Assembly (NCBI GenBank): GCA_009602725.1
Contig: WELB01000020.1
Coordinates: 531,139 to 547,007, forward strand
Length of the DNA stretch: 15,869 nt
Source: Spirogloea muscicola
Lineage: Eukaryota; Streptophyta; Zygnematophyceae; Spirogloeales; Spirogloeaceae
Reading direction: 5' to 3'
Part shown: one piece after another, positions 1 to 9,666 of the stretch
Position numbering within the stretch: position 1 is the stretch's first letter
How the letters are laid out: each line of letters begins with the position of its first letter
The notes under the pieces: model-generated
Databases searched by the model: none
What the model was told of the DNA's origin: nothing
What the model saw: only the letters and a program-made list of their open reading frames with translations
Made by a program: the position numbers and the translations under genes

Positions 1-270
1 GGTCGGTGGTCCTCGTTACTTTCGCTGCTGGCATCTCAAGCTGACCAGCGGCGCCGGGAACAGGGTGCAGCCCTTCCCGGTGGCTCGGTGCCTTTGGGTC
101 TCGTGTCCTGCTACCGTATGCGTTTGTCTATGTCGCTACGGCGTTCCCAAGCGCTTGCTTTGCATCGCCGCGCTGGTCGCGCCCTTGCAGCAGCCTCTGG
201 CTTGCGCAGTGGGGTTGCTCTTCCTCCCCTCAGCTCATCTGACTTCCTACTGCTGACACGGGGTTACTAA
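1..270 (+). pseudogene. Non-LTR retrotransposon reverse-transcriptase C-terminus, copy 1 (left end outside window)
   Basis: The frame is open from base 1 to the TAA at 268-270, 89 codons without a stop. Its residues match two other copies in this window: a YRMRLSMSLRRSQA segment (about codons 38-51) corresponds to FRMRLAVSLQRSLA in copy 2 and YRMRLAVSLQRSMA in copy 3, followed by an alanine-rich AAASG segment and the terminal LLLTRGY-stop. The region between an ETxG/DTHG-like segment and an LQR-type helix resembles the C-terminal tail after the polymerase domain of algal LINE-type polyproteins; that family call is from memory of the pattern, not a search. Only the last part is in the window, so whether the element is full length and active cannot be judged. 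No catalytic motif (YADD) is visible here. Confidence 0.55.
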
Positions 271-405
271 GAGCGCCCTGGCTGTCTAGCCTGTGGCTCC
301 GTCATGAACACCTGTATGCATCTGGCTGGCTTTCACAGCCGCTTTTAATTAATTAATATCAGCAGCCGCTTTCAGCCTGTCATGGGCGAGTGCATGCTCG
401 GGTCA
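271..405 (+). repeat. LINE 3' UTR of copy 1 with weak hairpin
   Basis: Downstream of the copy 1 stop, positions 324-340 can pair GGCTG with CAGCC around a 7-nt loop, and an ATGGGCGAG box lies at about 382-390. The same order (stop, GGCTGG hairpin, TATGGGCGAGCCC box) follows copies 2 and 3, so this is probably a decayed copy of the same 3' UTR. A TTAATTAATTAATAT stretch at 346-359 is low-complexity AT sequence. Confidence 0.45.
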
Positions 406-579
406 TCAATGAGCAGAGAGCCAGCTGCGTGACTTACTTACTCCCCTTGCCGACCCGGCAAATGGCACAACAGCCCATTCAACAGCTCCCAGGTCATGCA
501 CCAACAGATTAGCAGGTTGCGCTTGAAACATTGGCCAGAAAGGCAGCGTCCGTGAGCCACAGCTCTGATTTGAGAGGAG

Positions 580-846
580 AAGGTTAGGTACGGTCCTCTG
601 GAGACAGCTGCTAATGGCAAGGTGGCCGCCCGAGCTGAGCCTGCAGCGATGCCCGGCTTCAACGCCGCTGGTTCGCTCGCACAAGTCTTCCGCATGCGCC
701 TGGCCGTATCGCTTCAACGCTCCCTTGCCCACGCCGTCCATTCGCGCGCAGGCCGTGCTATGGCCGCCGCCTCTGGGTCTCGACGGACTGCCTCTTTCCC
801 TGCAGCGAGCTACTCAGACCTGATGTTGCTCACTCGTGGGTACTGA
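580..846 (+). pseudogene. Non-LTR retrotransposon reverse-transcriptase C-terminus, copy 2 (5' truncated)
   Basis: The frame ending at TGA 844-846 reads a YGPLETAANGK segment near 587, then AGSLAQVFRMRLAVSLQRS (about 667-723), an AAASG segment and the terminal LMLLTRGY. It parallels copy 1 and copy 3 through the MRL-(S/A)-V/M-SL-(Q/R)RS core and the identical LTRGY end, while surrounding bases differ. The beginning is not obvious: similarity fades near 580, as in 5'-truncated LINE insertions. Longer frames on the opposite strand (406-741) are shadows. No polymerase or endonuclease motif is present, so this is a dead fragment. Confidence 0.6.
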
Positions 847-1040
847 GCTTTCCTCTGCATCGTTTCTGTGTTCTGCAGTGTTCTGTAGTGTAGTCCTTTC
901 TCCGGCTCCTCTTTCTTTGGCTTTGGACATTGTCCATTCTTTTTTGGGCTGGCTTTGCCAGCCCCTCTTCTCTATGGGCGCGCACTTCTTCTGCAGCCCG
1001 CAGCCGAACCCACGCCGCTGCCTCCCTTAGCCGCCATCCG
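847..1040 (+). repeat. LINE 3' UTR of copy 2 with perfect hairpin
   Basis: Positions 946-964 read GGGCTGGC, TTT, GCCAGCCC: an 8-bp stem with a 3-nt loop and no mismatch. It is preceded by CTTTGGACATTGTCCATTC and followed by CCTCTTCTCTATGGGCGCGC. The same order occurs after copy 3 (hairpin 12452-12471) and in several orphan copies between 10030 and 13135. In non-LTR elements of the stringent class a 3' UTR stem-loop is recognised by the reverse transcriptase; assigning that role here is inference. Confidence 0.6.
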
Positions 1041-1848
1041 CACTGCACCTTGGAAAAAGAGAAAGACGCTTCCGAATTAGGGACGTTGTGGGGTGCCATG
1101 CGTACGCACTCTTGTGTCAGAAGTGGAGACAACAAGCCCACCTCAATCGGAGACTGCCAGTCGTGTCAACGAAGTCATGATAATAGGGAATAGGCAGTCC
1201 TTGCATGCTCTGTGTGGTTGACAGCTGATAAAACCTGCTCTTCATGTCCCATATGATGCATCGAGGTCACCGTATCAGACCAGCCTTGCTCCAGTGATGT
1301 GCGACACACATCATCTCCTACGCCCATATCAGTGATGCTAGCTGGCAAGGGAGACTATGTTTGTGTGACACAGCCCGTCGTTCCGTCTCCATGGGGTACT
1401 CAGCTGCATATACACTTTCAAATCGCACAAAGAGGAATGGATGGCAATATTCATGTGGAGAGTAGTTTGGAGAGTAGTAGTTTATATTGCTCTGAGGGTC
1501 GTCACAGAACCTCACGAGCTGCAATGGCTTTGCCGAGCCCCACTGCATGCTGCTGCTATCCGGAAGGGCTCGGAGAGGAGCTCAATCTCAATCAAGCTCA
1601 ATCTTGCAGTACTACCGTGTCTCCTCGTGCACACCTATATTTGGGTCAGGCTTGCAGCCAGCGAATGGAGAGGGCTGTGTACTGAGCAGCCAGGTTTGGC
1701 CACGTGCTCTTATTCATGAGACTGGACGAGCTGCTGTGCAGATTGGTGCCGCAGAGGGACACCAAGGGATGCGCAGCCCCTCGTCCTGCTCATCTGGCGG
1801 CGTTGGTTCCGCGAAAAGAATTGTGTGCTGCCTTGCTTGCGCCCACGC
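1041..1848. other. Stretch without a recognisable gene
   Basis: About 800 bp between the left repeat block and the stop codon of GLOX1. The first 45 bp (GGAAAAAGAGAAAGACGCTTCC near 1050) match, in reverse orientation, the AAGCGTCTTTCTC box of the repeats near 10100. The rest is less GC-rich than the flanks and includes a short imperfect duplication (GGAGAGTAGT at 1457-1475). Open frames of up to 128 codons exist (1299-1685 +) but show no domain or coding character that I recognise. The GLOX1 3' UTR should lie at its right end. No clear polyadenylation signal such as TGTAA was seen on the minus strand. Confidence 0.5.
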
Positions 1849-3857
1849 TCAAAATTGCACAGTGCCGCCAACCTGAACCCATTGGCCAACCGACGGCACT
1901 GCAGGGCTGCCGACGTTCACAAAGAGCAGGTAGTAGCCTGGTGGTGCCAGGTTCGCGTTGGCCGGCGCGCTGGCCGCGACCGTCACGGTGCCGGGGCTGC
2001 TGCCAGTCTGGCTCGAGAGGGCGAGCCTCAGCAGGCGCTGGCCCATGTTGAGGGCGTGGGATGAGAAGCCGGGGTCCACCAGCACCACCGACACATTGGC
2101 AGCCGTTGGGGTCGTGAACGCCACTGTGAAAGTCTGCCCATATGAAAGCGACATCGGCGCCGATGACACAACGGGCTTCCCAGATGCCAGCTGCAGGTAA
2201 GGCGGCGAGTATGCCTCTACTGTGAGCGGCGTGCCTGCAGCATAGCTCGGCTGATTCGGCAGCTGTATCTGGTTGCCGCCAGCCACCAGCACGCGGCCGT
2301 CGGGCACGAGCGTGGCCACCGCCTGGTACATACGCTGGGTGGTTGCATTGGCCATCAAGGAGAAGCGGGCAGGGTCACCCACTGGCAGCGTTGTGTCAAG
2401 GAGGTATGGTGCATACGCAGGGACGGTTGGTGCGTACTTATTCGTCTTCGTCACTGCACAGTGCGTTAAATGTTGCAGTGAGCATCAGGTCGATTGCCTC
2501 AAAGCATGTGCAAGCACTCGAGAGTTAGCTTGCAGCACAAGTGCACGAGTAAGATACCGGCAACGGACAGCGTCTTCTTACCAGCACAGCCATTCTTCGC
2601 TCCATTGATGATGAGCACAGCACCAGTAGGCAGCAGGATGGCTGTGCTCATTGTGCGGACATCTGGCATGTTCTCGTATGCCCATGCAGGAGCCGCATCG
2701 TCGAGGCTTATTGTGCCACAACTGGACGTCGGAGGGTAACTGCCACCACAGATGATAACCTTCTGGGGGTTGCCCAAAGCAGCGTCCAGCGGCAGCAGCA
2801 CCGTTGCCGACGAGTAGGGGCTGTTGCGGCCATTGTAGGTGACATTGTCCCCAAGTGATAGCTCGGGGAAGGTGCGTACACATGCACCGCCGGCGGTGAA
2901 GTTGACCTCGCAAGACTGCCAAGAGGGCAATGTACACTCAGACATTGTCTGACAATCATCTGACAAACATCTCTATGCAAAAGGCAATGCTAGCTTGTGC
3001 TCCCACTGGCTAGTGCTACTGTCTTATCAGCGGCCTGCATGACTAGAGATAGACCTCACCTGCGTGTTTGCAAAGACGAAGAAGTTGCCATTCTTCAGAA
3101 GGTGCAGGATGGGGTAGAGGTCATATGGAAGCGTGTTGAGGAGCAGGTTGAGGGTCTTGGAGACCTCCTTTGGCGCCTTGTACAAAAACTCGTAGCTGGC
3201 TGACTTCTGGTTAGGCGAGTTTGTGTCATTTGAGTTGGCTTCGCCCCCGATGAAGACCATGTTGCCATTGGGCATGCGGTGTGCAGCTCCCTGATATCTG
3301 CAATGACGTCGAAAGCACTGGCAAGTGTCAACAGCGGTCCTTTGCAGGATAAAAGCGTACATTATCACGAGAGGACGGTGAATCCCCGACGGCGGGGCAG
3401 CCGAACAGACAAGAAGCGACTCAGAAGGACGAAAGGCACGTCAATGAGGTATCGAAGACCAAGTTACCTCTTGGAGGCCATCGACATGTCCGCAGGGGTG
3501 CCGAAGTCTGTCGAACCATCAGACGAGGGCTGGAAGAAGCGGACGGAATAGAAGGTGCTGGAAAGTGCAGACCAGCCCCCAGCAAAGACCACGGTGCCGT
3601 CCGACAGGGTGTGGCCGCAGGCGCCGAGAGTGTTGTTGGTCGCCCCGAGAAGGCCTCGTGGCTTGCCGCTGGCGAGATTGAAGTCCACCTGGTGCGCAAC
3701 GCGGCTCGGGTCTGCGCTTGCGTTGATGCCAGTGGCCGCCACGTCGAGCCGGTCCGAGAAGAGGATGGTGTTGAAGCGCGTCAGAACAGCATGGCTGGGG
3801 GAGATGCCGATGCTTCCCACCACTGCGAAGGAGCCCGGGGAGCTCGGCGGCGGCGGC

Positions 3858-3889
<32 letters not shown>
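1849..3889 (-). CDS. Glyoxal/galactose-oxidase-like copper radical oxidase, N-terminus missing (GLOX1)
   Basis: Four minus-strand exons join in phase: 3468 to about 3889, 3060-3297, 2582-2915 and 1849-2453 (stop at 1849-1851). Introns are 170, 144 and 128 bp with donors GTAACT, GTGAGG, GTAAGA and CAG acceptors. They give about 517 residues after a proline run. Order: SIGISPSHAVL strand, GHTLSDGTVVFAGG kelch blade, RRYQGAAHRMPNGNMVFIGG, ILLPTGAVLIING, RMYQAVATLVPDGR, then the DUF1929-type C-terminal domain with SSHALNMGQRLLRL and a WVQVGG end. The family oxidises aldehydes or alcohols to acids with release of H2O2, usually outside the cell. Oddities: the axial Tyr-His pair reads Tyr-Gln (codon CAG near 2325), the Cys expected to cross-link to Tyr is shifted (GACGH instead of FCSAGH), and Trp before the Tyr is Arg. 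There is no start codon or signal peptide: the frame runs upstream into (CCG)n and then ABC transporter sequence. A catalytically dead paralogue is possible. Confidence 0.85.
3845..3889. repeat. (CGG)n / polyproline-coding triplet run
   Basis: Nearly uninterrupted CGG triplets (one GGT). On the minus strand they read CCG and encode about 14 prolines in frame with GLOX1. The run sits exactly where oxidase sequence stops and unrelated sequence starts, so it marks either a real Pro linker or an assembly join. Confidence 0.85.
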
Positions 3890-3891
3890 AC

Positions 3892-4008
3892 CTGGTCCTC
3901 GACGACGCGGCGCCGGAAGGCGAGCGCTGCGAAGCGCTTGGGCAGCGCCGCGACCTTGAGGAACTCCGTCGGCGGCGCCCCCAGCACGGCGTCCTCCCAC
4001 ACGCCCAT
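3892..4008 (-). CDS. Unrecognised short GC3-rich frame with strong start context
   Basis: Reading down from an ATG at 4008 in a gccgccATGG context, 39 codons (beginning MGVWEDAVLGAPPTEFLKVA and ending RRRVVEDQ) use almost only G or C in third positions and avoid low complexity until the CGG run is reached. Without splicing the frame continues into an arginine run and stops at 3781. A CAG|GTCCGC at 3892/3891 could be a donor. I do not recognise the peptide. It lies between the N at 4044 and the CGG run, thus between the ABCC exons and GLOX1 and out of frame with both. It may be the first exon of another gene or part of the ABCC gene displaced by assembly. Confidence 0.3.
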
Positions 4009-4044
4009 GGCGGCGGCGGCGGCGGTGCGGCGGGGGCGGCGGCN
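4009..4044. other. GGC-rich run ending in an assembly gap base (N)
   Basis: GGC/GCG triplets from about 4009 to 4043 end in a single N at 4044. Immediately beyond it the minus-strand ABCC exon begins to read. A lone N in a triplet run is typical of a scaffold join of unknown size, so contiguity across this point should not be trusted. Confidence 0.8.
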
Positions 4045-4057
4045 TCTTGCTGTGCAC

Positions 4058-5899
4058 CTTGAGGGTGGAGTTGGCGGCGCGGAGGTAGGCAGCCTTGCGG
4101 ATCCAGTGCAGCTCAGATGCACGCAGGCCCTCCATGCGTGCGAGGAACGCGGGCACCCAGCCGTTGTACTTGACAACGCGCGCGCCAGCAAGGGCCTCGC
4201 CAACCAGCCGCACACGCGCGTCCGTGTACTGCACCGCCTTCCGGCGGATGTCCCCAACTGCTTTGGCCATCCAGATCTGTGAATGCAAAAGCACGACGTT
4301 AATAGGTGCTACTCCATCTTCTATTACCCGCTCAGAGATATTCAACATGCAAGCCTGCAAGTGACTCAAATCTCTTTGAAATTGAGAGTAGTTATGATGG
4401 ATCATCAACCTCAATATATGTTCTCTTAGTTCAGAAAGCAGCAGCTTTGACTTGCTTTCCTCAAAGTGTCTGCCAGCACTTACTTGTATGGGCTGCGTCA
4501 TGAGCACCACAAACACGCCGCCAAGGGCAGGCAACCCAGCCTCAGCCAGTGCGCAAGCGCAGATGACGGCAAGCTCCACGACAGCATGCCAGACAAAGTG
4601 GAAGTAGGTGATCGCATCCAGCAGCTTCTGCGTGTCGTTGGTGATCAGATTGAGCATCTGACCGCTGCTGGCGGCACCGAGAGCTGCCGACCTCATTGCG
4701 AGGACCTGCATGATACCGCCACAGGAGAAGCGTGACAATCAGCTCCACTTGCAAGGCAAGACTACAGCAATGGAAGGAACCGCAAGTCACGAAGTCATGT
4801 CTTCTCAAGCTTAGCTCTGTTTGTAATAATGCAGGGAATGATATAGAGGAGCACATCTGTACAGGTGATCAGGATTGTCCATTTGATTCAACATGTACAT
4901 CCAGCAGAGCTTGGGCTCAGGGCACGTTTGCTACCACAACCCTTGGCTACGGAAGACTGAATAGTAAGTCCTACAAGGCTCAGACAGCCACCTTTTGGTA
5001 GACGGCGACGCAGACGGCGGCGCGGGCCTTCATGCCGACCTTCTGGCAGCGCGTGAAGCACTGGTGCTGCGAAACGGACTGCACGACGCTCGTGGCGAGC
5101 ATTGCAAACACCAGCAGCATGGCCCACCACCACTGCAGCCGCTTGTGCGGCTCCTCCGAGATGCGCACCAGCGCCTTGAGCACATACACCTGCCGTGCGA
5201 CAAGGCGGCCGTAGCTGGACAAGGATCAGCATAAGAGCACATGCACCTAGCCGCGCGACAAGGGCGCCGCAGCTGGACATAACCCAACAAAGTGCATGCA
5301 ACATATGACGGATCAGCAATGAGGCATGAATCAGGAGTCCTGGAGATGTGGGAGTGCAAGACCATTCGTGCAATGGGTGCAGCGGGCAGCGAAAGCAACT
5401 AGCTACCAAGCTGCCAAAACTCCTTGGGAGTTGCTGACCTCTGCATTCAAGAAGGGGTAAATATCTATAGTGCACACTCATCCACACTGGACTGCCGCGT
5501 GGGATGACATCCGCAGCTTCAGCGCAGGATGCTTGGATCACGTCGACTGTAGGAGTTGGCTCAAAGTACAAACATTAAGATGTTGGGTCCAGTGGGTTCA
5601 GCGCGTGGTACCTGCAGGACAACGGCGGCGAGCCACAGCGGCTTAAAGAGCGCGGCGACAAAGAACTCGTGGCCGAAGCTCTGCCACAGCACGCTCTTCA
5701 CCACCGGGGTCCTGCCGGTGTCGCGCCGCCGACGTCCCTTCGTCCAGCTGCTGGGTACGGCCGCAAAGGCCTCCTTCTCCTGTCCTGCCGTCACAGACGG
5801 CGCCGACGCCGCCTCCTCTGCAGCCTGCCAGTGCCGGTTCCAGGCGGTTCGGCAGGCGGTTGTGCTCTCCCGCGGGTTCAAATCGTACAAATCCGGCAG
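4058..5899 (-). CDS. ABCC (MRP-type) transporter, internal fragment covering part of the first transmembrane domain
   Basis: Four minus-strand exons join in phase 0: 5612-5899 (96 codons), 4992-5189 (66), 4484-4705 (74) and 4058-4276 (73). Introns are 422, 286 and 207 bp (donors GTACCA, GTGGCT, GTAAGT; the last donor GTGCAC at 4057 is uncertain). Family landmarks in order: DLYDLNPRE (the ED-LyPL box before the membrane domain), a hydrophobic LWLAAVVLQ helix, VVQSVSQHQCFTRCQKVGMK followed by ARAAVCVAVYQK (elbow before the YRKaLrL site), GQMLNLITNDTQKLLDA (NLMSnDaqr box), a long hydrophobic pair of helices, and TDARVRLVGEALAGARVVKYNGW (tDeRvk.nEiL.GikviKyyaWE). ABCC proteins export glutathione or other organic-anion conjugates and heavy-metal complexes, often into the vacuole. 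No Walker A, signature or Walker B sequence follows, and the N-terminal start is also absent. The piece lies between two oxidase genes and GC-triplet runs. Confidence 0.85.
5180..5278 (-). repeat. Direct duplication of an exon start and its splice acceptor in the ABCC gene
   Basis: Positions 5180-5220 and 5237-5278 are near-identical (about 41-42 nt, few differences). The first copy spans the 3' splice site of the exon ending at 5189. The second lies wholly in the intron and still carries an AG followed by GTGCATGTGC, a possible decoy acceptor 58 bp upstream. Confidence 0.75.
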
Positions 5900-6000
5900 C
5901 TACACGGACAGGCGGCAGCAGAAGGGAAGGGGTCAGCACAAGGACCATCAGATATGGGGACGAGGACAGACTGCCGAGCTTGGCAGAAGCTTGCTGGAAG

Positions 6001-6068
6001 CCCCCAACGGCACATAGAAAGTCCGTTAAGCAGTTAATTGCCCCCAACGGCGCAGAGAAAGTTCCTTA
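6001..6068. repeat. Two-copy 28-bp tandem repeat, period 40
   Basis: CCCCCAACGGCACATAGAAA at 6001 recurs as CCCCCAACGGCGCAGAGAAA at 6041, with the similarity continuing through GT(C/T)C(C/-)TTA. The spacer is 12 nt. It lies between the ABCC fragment and the GLOX2 stop. No function is evident. Confidence 0.7.
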
Positions 6069-6107
6069 CTTATGAATTCCTATGATTTCAACACTTTTGG
6101 GAGACAA

Positions 6108-9100
6108 TTAAGTTTTAATGTTCATGAGCCGGCTTCCAGTCGCCAAGCAACGCCGCGCTAACGTCGACTCGAACACTGTCTCACAAACCGCGGCTCGTAA
6201 ACCTAATCCCTCGACCACAACCAATGGCGGCCTGCAGCACCCGCTGCAAGCAGCTCTGCGAAGAGGCTGAGCCCACACAGGAGGTGCCTCTGCCGCCGAG
6301 GCGGGCCGCGATGGCGGCCGCGGCGGCGGCGGCGGCGGCGGCGGTGGTGCCGGGTATCCGCCGACCTGCACCCATGACCCATTGGACGGCACTCCCTGGT
6401 TTACCACAAACAGCATCCAATACCCTGGCGACGCATAATTTTCGCTTGGCGGTGAAGTGACGTCGAAGGTGACTTGGGTCCCGTTCTGCCATCCACGACA
6501 TGCATGGTGAGCCCGATCAGCGCTGGTCAGCTAGCCACAGACAAAGTGCCTCCAAACGACAACATAGTGCAGGCCGAAGCACTCAAAATTTCCACTGAGC
6601 TATGACCAGCCATCATGTATGCAAATGAACTTAATGCTGAAGTGAAGGCACGAATAACAGTAAGAGATATATCCACAGTACTAAGGAAGGAGCAAATAAT
6701 AGGGGTACACCTGAAGGTTAATGGGAAAAATGATGTGCGTGCATCTGATTTCCTACCATGGTGACGCAGCTCTCAGACGAGACAAGCACAGCCGGAGCAG
6801 GACATACTGAAGCGTCATGATCAGAGGTGTGGGAGCCAGCTTCTACCTGCGATGATACGTTGAAGACGCAGCGCACGAGGTGCTGGCCCATCGTGTTGGC
6901 GTGCGTCTGGAAGCCCGCGTCGTAGAAGCCGATGGACTGCTTGCCGCCCAGCGTCACGCCCGCAGTCACCAGGTCCACCACCACCTGGAACGACGCCCCG
7001 TAGCCGAGCGAAGTGGGCGCCGAGACAATGACCGGCTGGGGGATCCTGTAGACCAAGGCACAACCATGGATCGGCATAGCTTCAGCAGATGCCTCTTGCA
7101 GGCTTCGAAAAAAGTCCAAACTGAACGAGTCGATTGAGCAAAGCGACTCAGAGTCACTGTTGTAAGCACTCACCCTTGGAACATGTATGGCGGGGAGTAG
7201 GTTTCGACGCGGAACTCGGTCGGGTAGGGCCCGGTGTAGTTGATGGGTGTGTACGTGCCGCGGAAATTGGAGCCCGAAAGCCAGACGAGGGCGTCTGGGC
7301 CTACGGTCACGGACGAGTGGTAGATTCTGGCAATGGTAGAGTTCCCAAGCACTGAGAAGCGCGGCGACACCGTCTCATTGGTCGGGTATGCCAGGGGCTT
7401 AGTTGGGTCGTATAGATAAGCTGCACATCAATGACACGGGCACGTGAACCTGCTGAACGGCCCTCACCAAGTCGCAGTATACAACTTAAGGTGCTCCACT
7501 GCAGATGCTTTGAAATCAAGGATATCAGTGCATCAAGGGCGTTCCTTACCTTGATAGTTGGGGTCGTAGGAGAGGAAGTACCCGGCCATGCCAGTGTTGG
7601 TGCCTTGGATCATCAGCACGTCACCAGTGGGAAGCAGAATGGCGGCACTCTGGAGTCTGCAGGTCAGACGTACATGGCAAGCCACGCTCGAGGCATCAGG
7701 GCCTGTATTGACCAGCAACACCTTCACGAGGGGACGGACTCTGGCAGGCCGCAGCGACGTGACGTGACTCTCACCTGCGCCCAGGCATGATCTCAATGAG
7801 CCACTGCGGGTCATCCTCGTCCAGCAGCAAGGTCCCGCAACTCTGCGAGGCTGATATCTGCCCCTTCGGCACCGGGTTTTCCCCGCCACCGCAGATGACA
7901 ACGAATTGCTTGTAGTCATTGTACGGGTCCACGGCGAGCATGGCCGACCCAGCTGTTGCAGGATGTGCCACCCGGCTGCTGCAGTTAGGGTTGTGCTTCT
8001 GAGCACCATAGCTCGAGCACTGGAACAGCCCACCAGCGCTGCAGGACGAGCACGAATGAGCACTTGCCACTGCCTCCAATTGCCGCTAACCTGTGAAGGG
8101 GTGTGTGCGGGAGGTCTGATTGACACCGTCTGGTGCAGTGAGGGGTGGGAAGTTGCGGAGGCAGTCGCCGCTCGTCATCATGTCGATTTCGCACGAGAGG
8201 GCACCCGCAAACAGGAAGATGTGCCCATTTGTCATCTGGTGCACAAAGGGGTAGAGGTTGTACGGCAGCGCGTCCACAAGCAGCTGCACATAGTACTGCT
8301 TCTTGTTGTTGTTGGCAAAATACTGCATTCAAACACAACAACTCGTGTCAGGAGGTCCCTCCACCTTTGAAAAGATGGAAGGGAGGAAGACATGATGGAC
8401 TGGGGCTGGCACCCTCAACTACATCTGTGCAATTCTTGCCATCTCTGAGTCAGGCTCGTAGTCCATGTCCGTAACATCCTCGCTTGTTTGTGTCTTCCCA
8501 TGTGGCTCTCTATGCATCTCCGCATCTGTCTAACAGGGTGGCCCGTGCAGGGTCGAGTGTGGCTTGAGAACAAAGGTGTAGATTGCAAGGGGGACAGGGA
8601 TGAGAGAAGCAACAGAGGCTAACGAGCACAATAGTCAGAAAGAGGAGAAAAGCAGATGGTGAGTGTGGGAAGCTTGTACCTCGAACGTGGGGTTGTTCTG
8701 GTTGTTCTTGCCATCTCCTCCAATGTTATTCTTCGAACCGCCAATGAAGGCGATGTTGCCGTTGGGCAGACGGATGGAGCTCGGGTACCAGCGAGAGCTG
8801 CCCATGGTCTGGTTGACGACCCAATCGCATGAGCCGTCGAGGCACGGGTCGAACTTGCGCACGGAGATGTAGCTGCTGGTTTTGTTGGGCCCGATGTAAA
8901 ACGTGCCGCCGTTATTCGCCACGAGGCCAGTGGGCAACGTGTGGCCCGCCGAGCAAAAGGTGTTGGTCACCGTCTGCATCGCACCACGGGTGGAGGCATG
9001 CTGCAAGCGTCACCCGCCGCAACGTGATGCCTCCTGGCTGACTAGCGCAAGGAGCGCCGGTCCCTCTTGTGGTGGAGTCGCTTGGCTGCACTAGCAGCAC

Positions 9101-9666
9101 GACTAGATTGAGTGCACGCATGCATACCTCGAGACCGCGGATCTCGAGCGTGCGCATGTTGAGTTCGACCGAGTATGCTGAGACGCCAGCGGACGTGTTG
9201 ATGCGCGTCGGGCCGACGTCCGACCGGTCGATGTAAAGCAGCGTGTTCTTGTAGGTCAGGATGACATGCATCGGCGAGATACCCAGGTCCTCCACGACGA
9301 CCTTGTACTGCCCGCACACTGCCGCCGCGCCGAGCAACTCTGTTAGCGCACAGAGCATCGTCTCCCTCGAGCCAGCGCGCGGAAGCTCGCGATCGCTCAT
9401 CGTCAGCCCACCCACGAAGTGGCCACGGCCACTCCATGGAAATCAGTCCAGGCCCGGCTTGACACGGACTTGTGGTTTTTGTTCTGAATGTGTCATCGGG
9501 CGACTGCCGGGGCTATGCAAGGCCAGCCCAGGTTCGACAGGCACGCTCAGCGAGCGGATGCGGGAAGAAAAGTACCCGAGGGGCCACCCACGCAGGGGGG
9601 CGCGTTGGCGGGCGGCAGCGCCGCGGCGGCGACCACGGCCGCCGCCAGCGCGAGCGCCGCCAGCCA

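Noticed and set aside
406-741. 111-codon minus frame
   Set aside because: Antisense to the copy 2 retrotransposon tail; the + strand frame has paralogues in the window.
1299-1685. 128-codon + frame
   Set aside because: No recognisable motif; the stretch shows no coding-like bias and lies in the GLOX1 3' flank.
3464-4738. 424-codon continuous minus frame joining ABC transporter and oxidase
   Set aside because: It includes a stop-free 207-bp intron with strong splice signals, an N and a CGG run. It is a chimera of two genes, not one protein.
4888-5571. 227-codon minus frame over ABCC exon and introns
   Set aside because: Off-frame relative to the conserved ABCC exon 4992-5189 and not conserved in character.
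8040-8079. Exon start for GLOX2 near 8079 or at TTCCAG (about 8020)
   Set aside because: Phase fails with the GTTAGC donor at 8090. The acceptor CAG at 7953-7955 restores phase and aligns HPFT-AGSAMLAVD with SPYSSATVLLPLD of GLOX1.
9358-9400. ATG codons at 9400 and 9358 as GLOX2 starts
   Set aside because: They lie in a region that fits an intron end (CTAAC then CAG), and the upstream exon gives a much better signal peptide with matching phase.
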